A stretch of DNA of 35,528 bases from an uncultured Bacteroides sp. GTDB taxonomy: Bacteria > Bacteroidota > Bacteroidia > Bacteroidales > Bacteroidaceae. The notes under the pieces are model-generated. The model was not told the origin of the DNA and ran no database searches. It was given only the letters and a program-made list of their open reading frames with translations. Location: NCBI GenBank assembly GCA_902492205.1, contig CABUKU010000031.1, forward strand, positions 1-35,528, read 5' to 3'. A program made the translations under genes and the position numbers. Shown here in pieces: positions 16,496 through 24,809 of this stretch. Position 1 is the stretch's first letter, and the number at the start of each line of letters is the position of its first letter.

Positions 16496-16683
16496 AAAGC
16501 CCGTGGGCTTTCATTTTAAAGCACCGCAGCTTTGTTTCCAAAGTACAAGTCGTTTGTTGCAAACAACAGGTCGTTTAAGAAAATCAACCTGTTGTTTTCT
16601 GAAAACAGGCAGTTGATTGGCTACAATCACCGTGGTGATTTTTTCAATCGCCGCGGTGATTGAACACAACCGCCGCGGCGATT
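16496..16683. repeat. Array of short palindromes
   Basis: In order: AAAGCCC-GT-GGGCTTT (16496-16511), AAAG...CTTT (from 16518), GTTTG-TTG-CAAAC (about 16552-16564), CCTGTT...AACAGG (about 16588-16609), AATCACC-GT-GGTGATT (16625-16640), AATCGCCGCGGTGATT with one wobble (16646-16661) and a palindrome around CGCCGCGGCG (about 16671-16680). The last three share a 16-base pattern and are probably related copies. A 63-codon frame runs through this array but has no protein-like character. Confidence 0.75.
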
Positions 16684-16921
16684 AAAATAACATGGGCGGC
16701 GAATTTCAAACGGTCAATCAACAGACAACGATTATCAGGATTAAGAACCATTTTATGCTTAATTTTTATTTTTAGACAATGTCCCATAAGACGAAGCAGT
16801 AATCCGGTCAACTAAACTCAGGACGATACAGAGTGAAGATAAAGTGAACATTACAATCGTTAAATATTCACTCTATCTTATTTATGCTGAACCAACTAAA
16901 TGTTAAATGAACATTTGAAGG

Positions 16922-17154
16922 TAAAAAACGGAAATATCATAATCCTTCACCCGTAAGTGTTAACTTAAGCAGAATTGGTTTAGGTAAAAAGGTTAATGTG
17001 AAGAAAAAGCAGAGAATATTTGATTTTTCTTTCTTTTTTTGTCGCCCGAATGAGTACAAAGTAAAACAACGTTCGTTTTATATAAGATTCGTGTTCGGGC
17101 ACGGATTAAAAAATGAGAGATAAGACGAATTAATGTTAATTTTAAATTTAAACG
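16922..17154 (+). other. susC leader region
   Basis: No gene. GCCCGAA (17044-17050) and TTCGGGC (17094-17100) are exact inverted repeats and could close a leader hairpin about 55 bases before the susC ATG. No confident TAnnTTTG promoter was found; the TTTG at 17019-17022 and T-rich stretch to 17041 are too close together. The promoter may lie inside the adjoining inverted-repeat segment or be of a regulated, non-consensus type. Confidence 0.45.
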
Positions 17155-20100
17155 ATGAGAAACAATGCGTTTATTACTGCATTAGGGGGACGTTGTAGAC
17201 GGACTCCTATGATCTTAGGGCTGTCTATGGCTCTATTTATGCCTTTTTCTTCTTTAGTTTATGCAAGTGATGCACAGGGAGTAAGCTCCGTTCAGGTTGC
17301 AGAACAATCCAAGAAAATTAATGGTACTGTTATTGATGAAACCGGAGAGCCGATGATTGGCGTTTCAGTTTTGGTAAAAGGCACTACTGTCGGGACTATT
17401 ACAGATTTCGACGGTAAATTCTCTTTAGATGTCCCGGCGGGGAAAAATACTCTTGAAGTATCTTACATTGGATATAAGAATCAAATAGTTGCCGTTGGTA
17501 ACAACACACAACTGAATATTAAATTGCAACCGGATACTCAAGCACTTGACGAAGTGGTGGTGATTGGTTATGGTACGGTGAAGAAACGCGATTTGACAGG
17601 TGCTGTAACTTCTGTAAAGAGTGCAGATATTACATTGAATCCGGGTTCAAATCCAATGGAGGCTTTGCAAGGAAAAGTTGCCGGATTGGATATTACGAAG
17701 GAATCTGGGAAAGCCGGTGAGTCTGTAAAGATGCAACTTCGCGGTACTCGCTCATTTACGGCAAGCGGTAATCCTACTTTTATCATTGATGGCATGGCAG
17801 GCGATTATGCTACATTGAACCCTAATGATATTGAATCCATTGAAGTACTAAAAGATGCATCTTCTACGGCGGTTTATGGATCGTCCGGTGCAAATGGTGT
17901 AATCATAATTACTACTAAGAGTGGCAAAGCAGGGAAAATAAATGTGAATTTAAATGCGTACGTTGGTATAAACGGTATGTCTACAACTCCCGAGATGCGT
18001 TCAGGCGACAGTTATTTGCAGGTAATCCGTGATGCCAACAGTGCTACCGGTAACTGGGCTTCTGCTGCCGATGATGAACGTGTAATGGATGGCTTGTTGG
18101 GTGCAGGTGCCTATGAAGCTCACCAAAACGGACAATACATTAATTGGGTAGACGAAGTTTTGCAGAATAATTTAACCCAAAATTACAGTTTGTCTGTTTC
18201 CGGCGGTAATGAAAAGACAAAGGCTTATATGTCTTTGAATTTTACAGATGAGGCTGGACAATATTCTGGTGATGATTATAAATTATATTCTTCAAATATC
18301 CGTATTGACCATGCTTTAAAGAAATGGTTAAAAATAGGTTTGAATGCACAATTGTCTTATGCCCATAAAAACTCTGCTTATGCCAATCTCGAGACAGCGT
18401 TAAATGCTACTCCATTAGGTCAGGTGAGAGATGAGGATGGGAATTTGAATGTGTATCCTACGATTGGAGGTTCTACTCTTAATATTTTGTTGAACACGCA
18501 AGGCGGAGTATATAAGAATCAGGGACAAACCCAAAAACTTTATTTCAATCCCTATATTGAGATTACACCGATTAAGGGATTGTCAATTATTTCACGTATT
18601 GGCGGAACTTTGACGAACAGCCGTACGAATTATTATCAGGGTGAAGGTTCTTACCAATATTATAATTCGAGTGGTGCTACTGCATCGGGAGTAAATGACT
18701 ATTGTTATGCTAAAATTACGGATAAGCGTGGATACAGCTATAAGTGGGAAAATATCATCACCTATAATTTCCAGATTATGAAAGATCATGATTTCACAGT
18801 GACTGCAGTTACTACCTGGAATCATAATCAGAATGATGAAACGCAAATGACCGAAAGAAAAGTAACCAACAATAAGTATTTGTGGCACAACATGGGTGCT
18901 GCTGGTGATGCAAATTCTACTGTCTACTCTACTTACAACATGTCTAAAGGTATTGGATTGGTTGGACGTTTGGCTTATTCTTATAAAGGACGTTATTTGT
19001 TTTCTGCTTCTGTGCGCAGGGATGCTTCTTCTCGCTTGTCGAAAGATAATCGTTGGGATACTTTCCCTGCAGTATCTGCCGGATGGAGAATTTCCGATGA
19101 ATCTTTCATGTCGGGTACGTCTGATTGGCTAAGCAACTTGAAACTTCGTGCAGGGTATGGAGTAACAGGTACGGCAGGTATCGATCCTTATAGCTCGGAA
19201 GCCAAATTGGAACAATCTAACATGAGCTTCAGCGGTATTGAGTCTACTACTTATTTATTCTCAAAGAACTATACAAATAAAAATTTGGGTTGGGAGAAAT
19301 CTCACAATACCAACATTGGTCTGGATGTTTCCTTGTTTAACAACCGTATTGACTTGACTGCTGATTATTATATAACAAAAACAAACGGAGTAATCTGGGA
19401 ACGTTTGTTACCGGCAAATAATGGTATGTATAGTGCTTCCGAGCAATATAATACCAATCTTAATATTTGTGAGACTAAGAATAACGGTATTGAGTTGGCA
19501 TTGAATACCCGCAATATCATGACGAAAGATTTCACATGGAATTCAACGGTTACTTTCAATTACAACAAAGAAAAAATTGTTGCATTGACCGGTGGAACGG
19601 CTGATAACATTACCAATAAAGATTATGCTTTGAGTATAGGTTATCCCGTTAATTCGTTCTATCATTATAGATTGGACGGTATTTGGCAATTAGGTGAAGA
19701 AGAAGAAGCTGCTATTTATGGTCAGGCACCCGGTGATTATAAAGTGAATGTCCAGGGAATGGTAAAAGTGGGTGAAGGCCAGTACAAGAAACTTGATGAT
19801 GATGGTAAATTTGTAACCGATAAAGAAGGCAATGATATTGTTTACAGTGCCGATAATCCTTACGATATCAGTGACAAAGATTATCAGGTCTTGGGACACA
19901 ACAGCCCGGATTGGACATTGGGATTTCAAAACACCTTTACTTATAAAAACTTTGATTTGAGTGTCTTTGCTTATATGCGCTGGGGACAAACGATTAAGTA
20001 TAAATTCTTGGGTTCTTATGATCCTACTGGAAAGAACAGTTTCCCAACTTACTTTGATTATTGGACTCCCGAGAATGCATCGAATGATTTCCCTGCAGCT

Positions 20101-20379
20101 AATGCAAACAAGGCAATATCCGATTATAAAGGATATTATGCAAGACAATATGTGGACGGTTCTTACTTGAAGATTAAAAATATTACGTTAGGATATTCTT
20201 TGCCAAAATCTGTATTGAAGAAGATAAATATGGAGAGATGCCGTTTTTATGCAACAGTTACAAATCCGTTTGTCTTTGCTAAAAGTCATTTGCTGAAGGA
20301 TTATGATCCTGAAATGAACGGTAGCTTAAATTATCCATTGACTAAGCAATTTGTATTTGGTGTTAATGTATCATTCTAA
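17155..20379 (+). CDS. SusC-like TonB-dependent outer-membrane transporter
   Basis: Outer-membrane barrel that imports oligomeric nutrients using energy from the TonB system. 1074 residues. A long basic N-terminus precedes a signal peptide ending near VYAS (about residue 38). A carboxypeptidase-regulatory-like domain spans about 55-127 (INGTVIDETGEPMIGVSVLVKGTTVGTITDFDGKFSL), followed by a TonB-box-like LDEVVVIGYGT (131-141), a plug domain to about 255 (MEALQGKVAGLDI, FIIDGMAGD, SIEVLKDASSTAVYGSSGANGVIIITTKSG), and a barrel to the end with the final aromatic residue in FGVNVSF. No STN domain is present, so anti-sigma signalling is not expected. It is 25 bases ahead of its SusD partner. No glycoside hydrolase or polysaccharide lyase is nearby, so the substrate is open. 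Confidence 0.95.
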   Translation: MRNNAFITALGGRCRRTPMILGLSMALFMPFSSLVYASDAQGVSSVQVAEQSKKINGTVIDETGEPMIGVSVLVKGTTVGTITDFDGKFSLDVPAGKNTLEVSYIGYKNQIVAVGNNTQLNIKLQPDTQALDEVVVIGYGTVKKRDLTGAVTSVKSADITLNPGSNPMEALQGKVAGLDITKESGKAGESVKMQLRGTRSFTASGNPTFIIDGMAGDYATLNPNDIESIEVLKDASSTAVYGSSGANGVIIITTKSGKAGKINVNLNAYVGINGMSTTPEMRSGDSYLQVIRDANSATGNWASAADDERVMDGLLGAGAYEAHQNGQYINWVDEVLQNNLTQNYSLSVSGGNEKTKAYMSLNFTDEAGQYSGDDYKLYSSNIRIDHALKKWLKIGLNAQLSYAHKNSAYANLETALNATPLGQVRDEDGNLNVYPTIGGSTLNILLNTQGGVYKNQGQTQKLYFNPYIEITPIKGLSIISRIGGTLTNSRTNYYQGEGSYQYYNSSGATASGVNDYCYAKITDKRGYSYKWENIITYNFQIMKDHDFTVTAVTTWNHNQNDETQMTERKVTNNKYLWHNMGAAGDANSTVYSTYNMSKGIGLVGRLAYSYKGRYLFSASVRRDASSRLSKDNRWDTFPAVSAGWRISDESFMSGTSDWLSNLKLRAGYGVTGTAGIDPYSSEAKLEQSNMSFSGIESTTYLFSKNYTNKNLGWEKSHNTNIGLDVSLFNNRIDLTADYYITKTNGVIWERLLPANNGMYSASEQYNTNLNICETKNNGIELALNTRNIMTKDFTWNSTVTFNYNKEKIVALTGGTADNITNKDYALSIGYPVNSFYHYRLDGIWQLGEEEEAAIYGQAPGDYKVNVQGMVKVGEGQYKKLDDDGKFVTDKEGNDIVYSADNPYDISDKDYQVLGHNSPDWTLGFQNTFTYKNFDLSVFAYMRWGQTIKYKFLGSYDPTGKNSFPTYFDYWTPENASNDFPAANANKAISDYKGYYARQYVDGSYLKIKNITLGYSLPKSVLKKINMERCRFYATVTNPFVFAKSHLLKDYDPEMNGSLNYPLTKQFVFGVNVSF

Positions 20380-20404
20380 AATAACTTATAAATAGATTTC
20401 CTAT

Positions 20405-22354
20405 ATGAAAAATAAATTATATAAAGTAGTGCTGACATTGTGTGCAGTGGCTACCATGTATTCCTGTTCATTGGATGAATATAATCCGACGGGAGTATCG
20501 GGAGATGAAACTTTGGCTACTTTCGACGGTTGGAAAGGGATGCAAACTTATTGTTACTCTTCTCTTTACGGGCAGTTGTTCTCAGCTGTAGATTATTGGG
20601 CTATGGCAGAAGGCGGTACGGACATCTGGTTGACTTCTACTAACAGAACGTGGGCTGCAGAGGTTATGTATTATGAAGGATTGACCACGAATACCAATTA
20701 TTCAAATAAATTGTTTAAGCAGGCATATTCAATGATTAATACTTGTAATGCAGTGATAAACAGGGCTTCGGGTGTGGTTGATGGTGATCCGGAAAGTATT
20801 ACGGTGTTAGCAGCCGAGGCTCACTGTCTGCGTGCTTATTATTATTCGATTCTGGTTGCGCAATATGGAAATATAACCTTGTCTCTTGATGAATCGGGTA
20901 ATAATGCAGTTCTTTCTCCTCAGAGAAATTCCGTAGAAGAAATATATGCTCAGATAGTAACAGATTTGAAATATGCCGCAGAAAATTTGAAAGCAACTCC
21001 TTATGATGATGAATATGCACGTTGTACCAAGAAAACCGCTTTGGGATTGTTGGCACGTGCCTATGCTCAGGGAGCGGGTGAAGGTTTACAGGAAAATGGT
21101 GTTTCTTATTGGCAACGGGCAAAAGAGGTTGCAGAGGATTTGATAACTAATGCTGCTTCTTATGGAGCGGCTATATATGACGATGTGGAAGATGTTTGGG
21201 CACAAGCAAATAATAAGAACAACAAAGAGGCTTTGTTTATTGCATCCGGTCCTACCAGTAAGGCTAAAAGTTATGCCGAATCAAATTTGTTTACTTATAT
21301 GTATCCCAACCCTTATAAGTTAAATGATATATATAAAACAAAAGACAATGGTAATTACCTTTATGGTAGAGTAAATAACAATATTTTTGCACCTTCTAAG
21401 TATTTGATTGACTGTTTTGATGCGAAGTATGATAAACGTTGGGAAAATTCATTTACTACAGCTTTTGCAGATTTCTCTTTTGAACAAACTCCTACATGGG
21501 GAGGTACGGGAACTTATAAAAGCAAACAGGTTACATTAACTCAGAGTCTCTGTGACAAATATGGCATTGGTTCCGATTTTGTTGGAAAGAAGATATATCC
21601 GTATGCTGATTTCGTGCTTGGCAGCAATACTGCAATGGGAAACCAATATGTATTCAGCGTTTGGCCAAAAGGAGATATAAGCGGAGATGTGGCAGTTTTA
21701 CAAAATGTGAAGAACATATATGTGCATCCGTATCCGTTGGCAGAGGATGAAAACAGATTTGCTATTTATTTAAGCAAAGACAATTTGACTGCAGCTGATA
21801 AAGCAAAACGTGGCTATGCCTGCTTTAATATAGATGATTTGTTTGATAACGAAGGCAAATATAAAGAAGCTGCTTTTGATGGAACCAACTCTTATCAGTT
21901 ATTTCCAGGACTTTCTAAATTTAACTGGAACTTCGACGGGGTATGGGGGAGCAATTTACAGAAGAAAACCGGTGATACTTTCATCATGCGTATGGCTGAA
22001 GTTTATCTGATTGCTGCCGAAGCAGAGCAACAATTAGGGGATGGCGGAAAAGCAGCAAGTTATTTGAATGTACTTCGTAAACGTGCTTGCAGAAATGTGG
22101 CAGATTATGAAAGTCACATGAAATTATCGACAGCTTCCGAACAGGATATTTTAGATGAATATGCACGCGAACTTTGTGGGGAGTTTAACCGTTGGGCTTT
22201 GTTGAAACGTCATAAAGCATTTGAATCTCAGTTGGCAAAGGGTAATCCTCGTGCTGCCAAGTCATTCTCTTCGAAGAATTATTTACGTCCGATATCTTAT
22301 GATTTCTTGAATCAGATAGATAATGCAGCTGAATATGGAACAAATGGGTATTAA
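20405..22354 (+). CDS. SusD-like surface nutrient-binding lipoprotein
   Basis: Surface lid protein that captures substrate for the SusC barrel. 649 residues, with a lipoprotein signal peptide and lipid-acceptor Cys21 in MYSC followed by SLDEYNPTG, an acidic start that fits surface export in Bacteroidota and the usual SusD opening. Typical RagB/SusD features are visible: AEAHCLRAYYYSILVAQYGNI (about 137-157), SVEEIYAQIVTDLKYAAENL, KKTALGLLARAYAQ (TPR-like), and near the C-terminus FIMRMAEVYLIAAEAEQQLG, YLNVLRKRA and ILDEYARELCGEFNRWALLKR. The length is somewhat above the family's common 500-600. A terminator follows 24 bases after the stop. Immediate partner of the upstream transporter. Confidence 0.94.
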   Translation: MKNKLYKVVLTLCAVATMYSCSLDEYNPTGVSGDETLATFDGWKGMQTYCYSSLYGQLFSAVDYWAMAEGGTDIWLTSTNRTWAAEVMYYEGLTTNTNYSNKLFKQAYSMINTCNAVINRASGVVDGDPESITVLAAEAHCLRAYYYSILVAQYGNITLSLDESGNNAVLSPQRNSVEEIYAQIVTDLKYAAENLKATPYDDEYARCTKKTALGLLARAYAQGAGEGLQENGVSYWQRAKEVAEDLITNAASYGAAIYDDVEDVWAQANNKNNKEALFIASGPTSKAKSYAESNLFTYMYPNPYKLNDIYKTKDNGNYLYGRVNNNIFAPSKYLIDCFDAKYDKRWENSFTTAFADFSFEQTPTWGGTGTYKSKQVTLTQSLCDKYGIGSDFVGKKIYPYADFVLGSNTAMGNQYVFSVWPKGDISGDVAVLQNVKNIYVHPYPLAEDENRFAIYLSKDNLTAADKAKRGYACFNIDDLFDNEGKYKEAAFDGTNSYQLFPGLSKFNWNFDGVWGSNLQKKTGDTFIMRMAEVYLIAAEAEQQLGDGGKAASYLNVLRKRACRNVADYESHMKLSTASEQDILDEYARELCGEFNRWALLKRHKAFESQLAKGNPRAAKSFSSKNYLRPISYDFLNQIDNAAEYGTNGY

Positions 22355-22377
22355 TAAATATATTTATTAAAATGGAA

Positions 22378-22414
22378 GAAGCTGCTTCATTTTTTTGAGG
22401 CAGCTTCTTTTTTT
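22378..22414 (+). terminator. Terminator between susD and the convergent peptidase gene
   Basis: An 11-bp stem (GAAGCTGCTTC / GAGGCAGCTTC with one wobble) at 22378-22407, followed by seven T residues. The opposite strand is less T-rich, so it mainly serves susCD, but it probably also helps stop the convergent transcript. Confidence 0.88.
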
Positions 22415-22450
22415 ATATCTTTTAATTCAAAGGAATGTCTGATATCTTTC

Positions 22451-24568
22451 TTAAAATTTAACCTTCATTCCCATGTTGTACATGATAAAAGAATAAATGT
22501 CGGTCTGTTCATCAAGCACTTTACTTATAGGTTTTCCTGCACCGTGTCCTGCTTTGCTTTCAATACGTATTAATTTAGGTTTGTCTCCTGTATTGGCAGC
22601 TTGTAAAGTTGCAGCATATTTGAATGAGTGAGCAGGAACTACACGATCATCGTGATCGGCTGTGGTTATCATAATAGCAGGATATGGAGTACCGTCATTC
22701 TTGATAGTGTGCAGAGGTGAATAAGCAAGAAGATATTCAAACATTTCTTTGCTGTCTTCACTTGTTCCGTAATCACTGGCCCAGTTCCAACCGATAGTGA
22801 ATTTGTGATAGCGTAGCATATCCATTACACCAACTTCCGGGATAGCCACAGCGAACAAATCAGGACGTTGGTTTACGCAAGCACCTACGAGCAACCCTCC
22901 GTTTGAACCTCCTACAATGGCTATTTTGTCTTTATTGGTATAGTTTTCTTTAATCAAATACTCGGCAGCACCAATGAAGTCGTCAAATACATTTTGCTTA
23001 TTCATCTTTGTTCCTGCCAAGTGCCATTCTTCTCCATATTCACCTCCGCCCCGTAAATTTGTTTGGGCATAGATGCCTCCATTTTCAAGGAATGGCAAAC
23101 GGTTAGTAGAGAATCCCGGGTTTAGATTGATGTTGAAACCTCCATATCCATAAAGGAAGACCGGATTGGAACCATCTCTCTTTAAACCTTTTTTATAAGT
23201 GAGGAACATAGGAATTTTTGTTCCGTCTTTGCTTGGGTAGAATACTTGCTCGGTAACGAAATCTTCCGGGTTGAAGTCTACTTTCGGAGCACGATATAAA
23301 GTAGATTCATTTTTGTCCATATCATATTTGAACGTACTTCCCGGGAAGGTGAAGGAGGTGAAACCATAGAATACTTCCTTGTCGTCTTTGTCCCCGCTAA
23401 AGCTGACTGCCCCCAGAGTGGGGAGCTTGATTTCGTTTTCTTCTTTGCCTTCGAGAGTGTAAATATATGCATGGTTAGATGCATCCTTATTATAAGTAAG
23501 GAATAGTTTGCCGCCGATAACTTCGGCTCCATCTAAAACGGATTCCTGTTCCGGGATAAGTTCTTTCCAATTTTCAATTTTCGGAGATTTAATGTCGGCT
23601 GTCATGATGCGATATTTGGGAGCACCATAGTTTGTTAAGAAATAAATTTTATCTCCTATAACTGCAATAGGGTTATAATTGTAGTCGAGATTGGAAGCCA
23701 ACTGTATGATAGGGGAGTTAGCTTTACTTAAATCTCTCATGTATAAAGCTGCTCCTAGTCCGGCTCCCGATTCATTGATGAATAATACACGTTCGTCTTC
23801 ATTAACGCCTGCGGTGTAGAAACGTTTAGGATAGTTCGGATTCTGATAAATCAGTTTATCCCGGCTTTGTGGTTCTCCCAATTTATGATAATAGATTTTG
23901 TGATTCTCATTGGCATTGGAATATTCTTTTCCTTCAACGGGAGCATCGTATGCACTATAATAGAAACCATCTCCCTGCCATGAAGCCCCGGTTACTTTTG
24001 CCCATTGGATATGATCACCGGTTAGCTCTCCGGTAGCTAAATCTTTTACAAAAATCTCATTCCAATCCGAACCACTGCGAGCTATCAGATAAGCGAGATA
24101 TTTTCCATCTTTGGAAAAAGATATGCCTGCAAGTGCCACTGTGCCGTCATCTGATAATTTATTGGGATCAAGCACAACCTTAGCTTCTCCGTCTAATGAA
24201 TCTTGTTCATAAAGAACGCTTTGATTTTGTAATCCGTCATTCTTGTAAAAATAGTATTTCCCGTTTTTCTTGAATGGTACACCTATTTTTTCGTAATTGG
24301 CCAAATTGGTAAGACGTTCTTTTAAAGCTTGGCGAAACGGAATCTTTGATAAATAGTCGAATGTTACTTTGTTTTCAGCTTCTACCCATGCTGCCGTAGC
24401 TTGAGAAGTGTCGTTCTCCAACCAACGATAGGGATCGGCAACTTGCGTTCCGAAATAAGTATCGACAGTGTCCATTTTCTTTGCTTCGGGATAAGTAAGT
24501 GAAGTTTTTGAACCACATGAACATAATACTGCCATACTGCTTAAGATTAATAATTGTGTTATTCTCAT
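22451..24568 (-). CDS. Prolyl oligopeptidase (family S9A), lipoprotein
   Basis: Serine peptidase that cuts short peptides after proline. 705 residues, matching the size of classic prolyl oligopeptidases. The N-terminus is a lipoprotein signal (VLCS then Cys18), so it is anchored to a membrane facing the periplasm or outside rather than cytoplasmic. Residues about 30-430 form the beta-propeller, opening with YPEAKKMDTVDTYFGTQVADPYRWLEND, a family hallmark. The hydrolase domain has the catalytic Ser555 in IVGGSNGGLLVGA, Asp640/641 in TADHDDRVVP and His675 in KAGHGAG, so the triad is complete. It converges on susCD and has its own promoter. Peptide scavenging linked to the neighbouring transporter is possible but only by proximity. 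Confidence 0.95.
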   Translation of the reverse strand: MRITQLLILSSMAVLCSCGSKTSLTYPEAKKMDTVDTYFGTQVADPYRWLENDTSQATAAWVEAENKVTFDYLSKIPFRQALKERLTNLANYEKIGVPFKKNGKYYFYKNDGLQNQSVLYEQDSLDGEAKVVLDPNKLSDDGTVALAGISFSKDGKYLAYLIARSGSDWNEIFVKDLATGELTGDHIQWAKVTGASWQGDGFYYSAYDAPVEGKEYSNANENHKIYYHKLGEPQSRDKLIYQNPNYPKRFYTAGVNEDERVLFINESGAGLGAALYMRDLSKANSPIIQLASNLDYNYNPIAVIGDKIYFLTNYGAPKYRIMTADIKSPKIENWKELIPEQESVLDGAEVIGGKLFLTYNKDASNHAYIYTLEGKEENEIKLPTLGAVSFSGDKDDKEVFYGFTSFTFPGSTFKYDMDKNESTLYRAPKVDFNPEDFVTEQVFYPSKDGTKIPMFLTYKKGLKRDGSNPVFLYGYGGFNINLNPGFSTNRLPFLENGGIYAQTNLRGGGEYGEEWHLAGTKMNKQNVFDDFIGAAEYLIKENYTNKDKIAIVGGSNGGLLVGACVNQRPDLFAVAIPEVGVMDMLRYHKFTIGWNWASDYGTSEDSKEMFEYLLAYSPLHTIKNDGTPYPAIMITTADHDDRVVPAHSFKYAATLQAANTGDKPKLIRIESKAGHGAGKPISKVLDEQTDIYSFIMYNMGMKVKF

Positions 24569-24598
24569 TGTGATGATATTTAATATATTCTAAAACCT

Positions 24599-24606
24599 CA
24601 AAGGTA
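24599..24606 (-). promoter_or_regulatory. -7 box of the peptidase promoter
   Basis: On the minus strand this reads TACCTTTG, a perfect TAnnTTTG, about 31 bases upstream of the ATG. No clear TTTG is seen at the expected -33 distance. Confidence 0.65.
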
Positions 24607-24700
24607 AGATAAAATGTTCTTTTTTAAAGAAAATGTGTTCAACTTTTCATATTCTGGTAAAAAAGTTGGATGTTATTATTAAGTAATTGGCAAAAAAAAG

Positions 24701-24708
24701 TAACTTTG
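24701..24708 (+). promoter_or_regulatory. -7 box of the surface-protein operon promoter
   Basis: TAACTTTG fits TAnnTTTG; the -33 element is weak. Transcription from about 24715 gives a leader of about 95 bases with a possible CGCCG/CGGCG stem (24709-24737) and TGTATTT/AAATACA repeats nearer the ATG. It is the only promoter-like signal seen for the seven genes that follow. Confidence 0.6.
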
Positions 24709-24809
24709 CGCCGCTAAAATACGCTTGCTAATCGGCGTGATTATCAAGTGAAAGGGATGTATTTAGCTGTCTTTAGATAAAAAGAAATACATTAGCCGCA
24801 TAAAGGATT

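Larger units (their letters stand above)
16327..16921. repeat. 595-bp segment bounded by 90-bp inverted repeats
   Basis: The left arm 16327-16416 aligns without gaps to the reverse complement of the right arm 16832-16921. The outer 28 positions are identical, as are the inner 15 (CACTTTATCTTCACT); I count about 13 mismatches over the 90. The interior carries no gene but a run of palindromes. No obvious target-site duplication flanks it. It could be a non-autonomous (MITE-like) element, an invertible segment or a large regulatory structure before susC. Nothing in it resembles a transposase or recombinase. Confidence 0.85.

Noticed and set aside
16425..16616. 63-codon frame on the plus strand with repeated phrases
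   Set aside because: It runs straight through the palindrome array, its repeats reflect DNA symmetry, and it has no protein-like composition or initiation context.
16496..16683. Repeated GC-rich units that could suggest a CRISPR array
   Set aside because: The units are palindromes of different sequence without constant-length direct repeats or unique spacers, and no cas gene is nearby.
17155..20379. SusC controlled by an ECF sigma/anti-sigma pair
   Set aside because: The protein lacks an N-terminal STN domain and no sigma or anti-sigma gene lies nearby.
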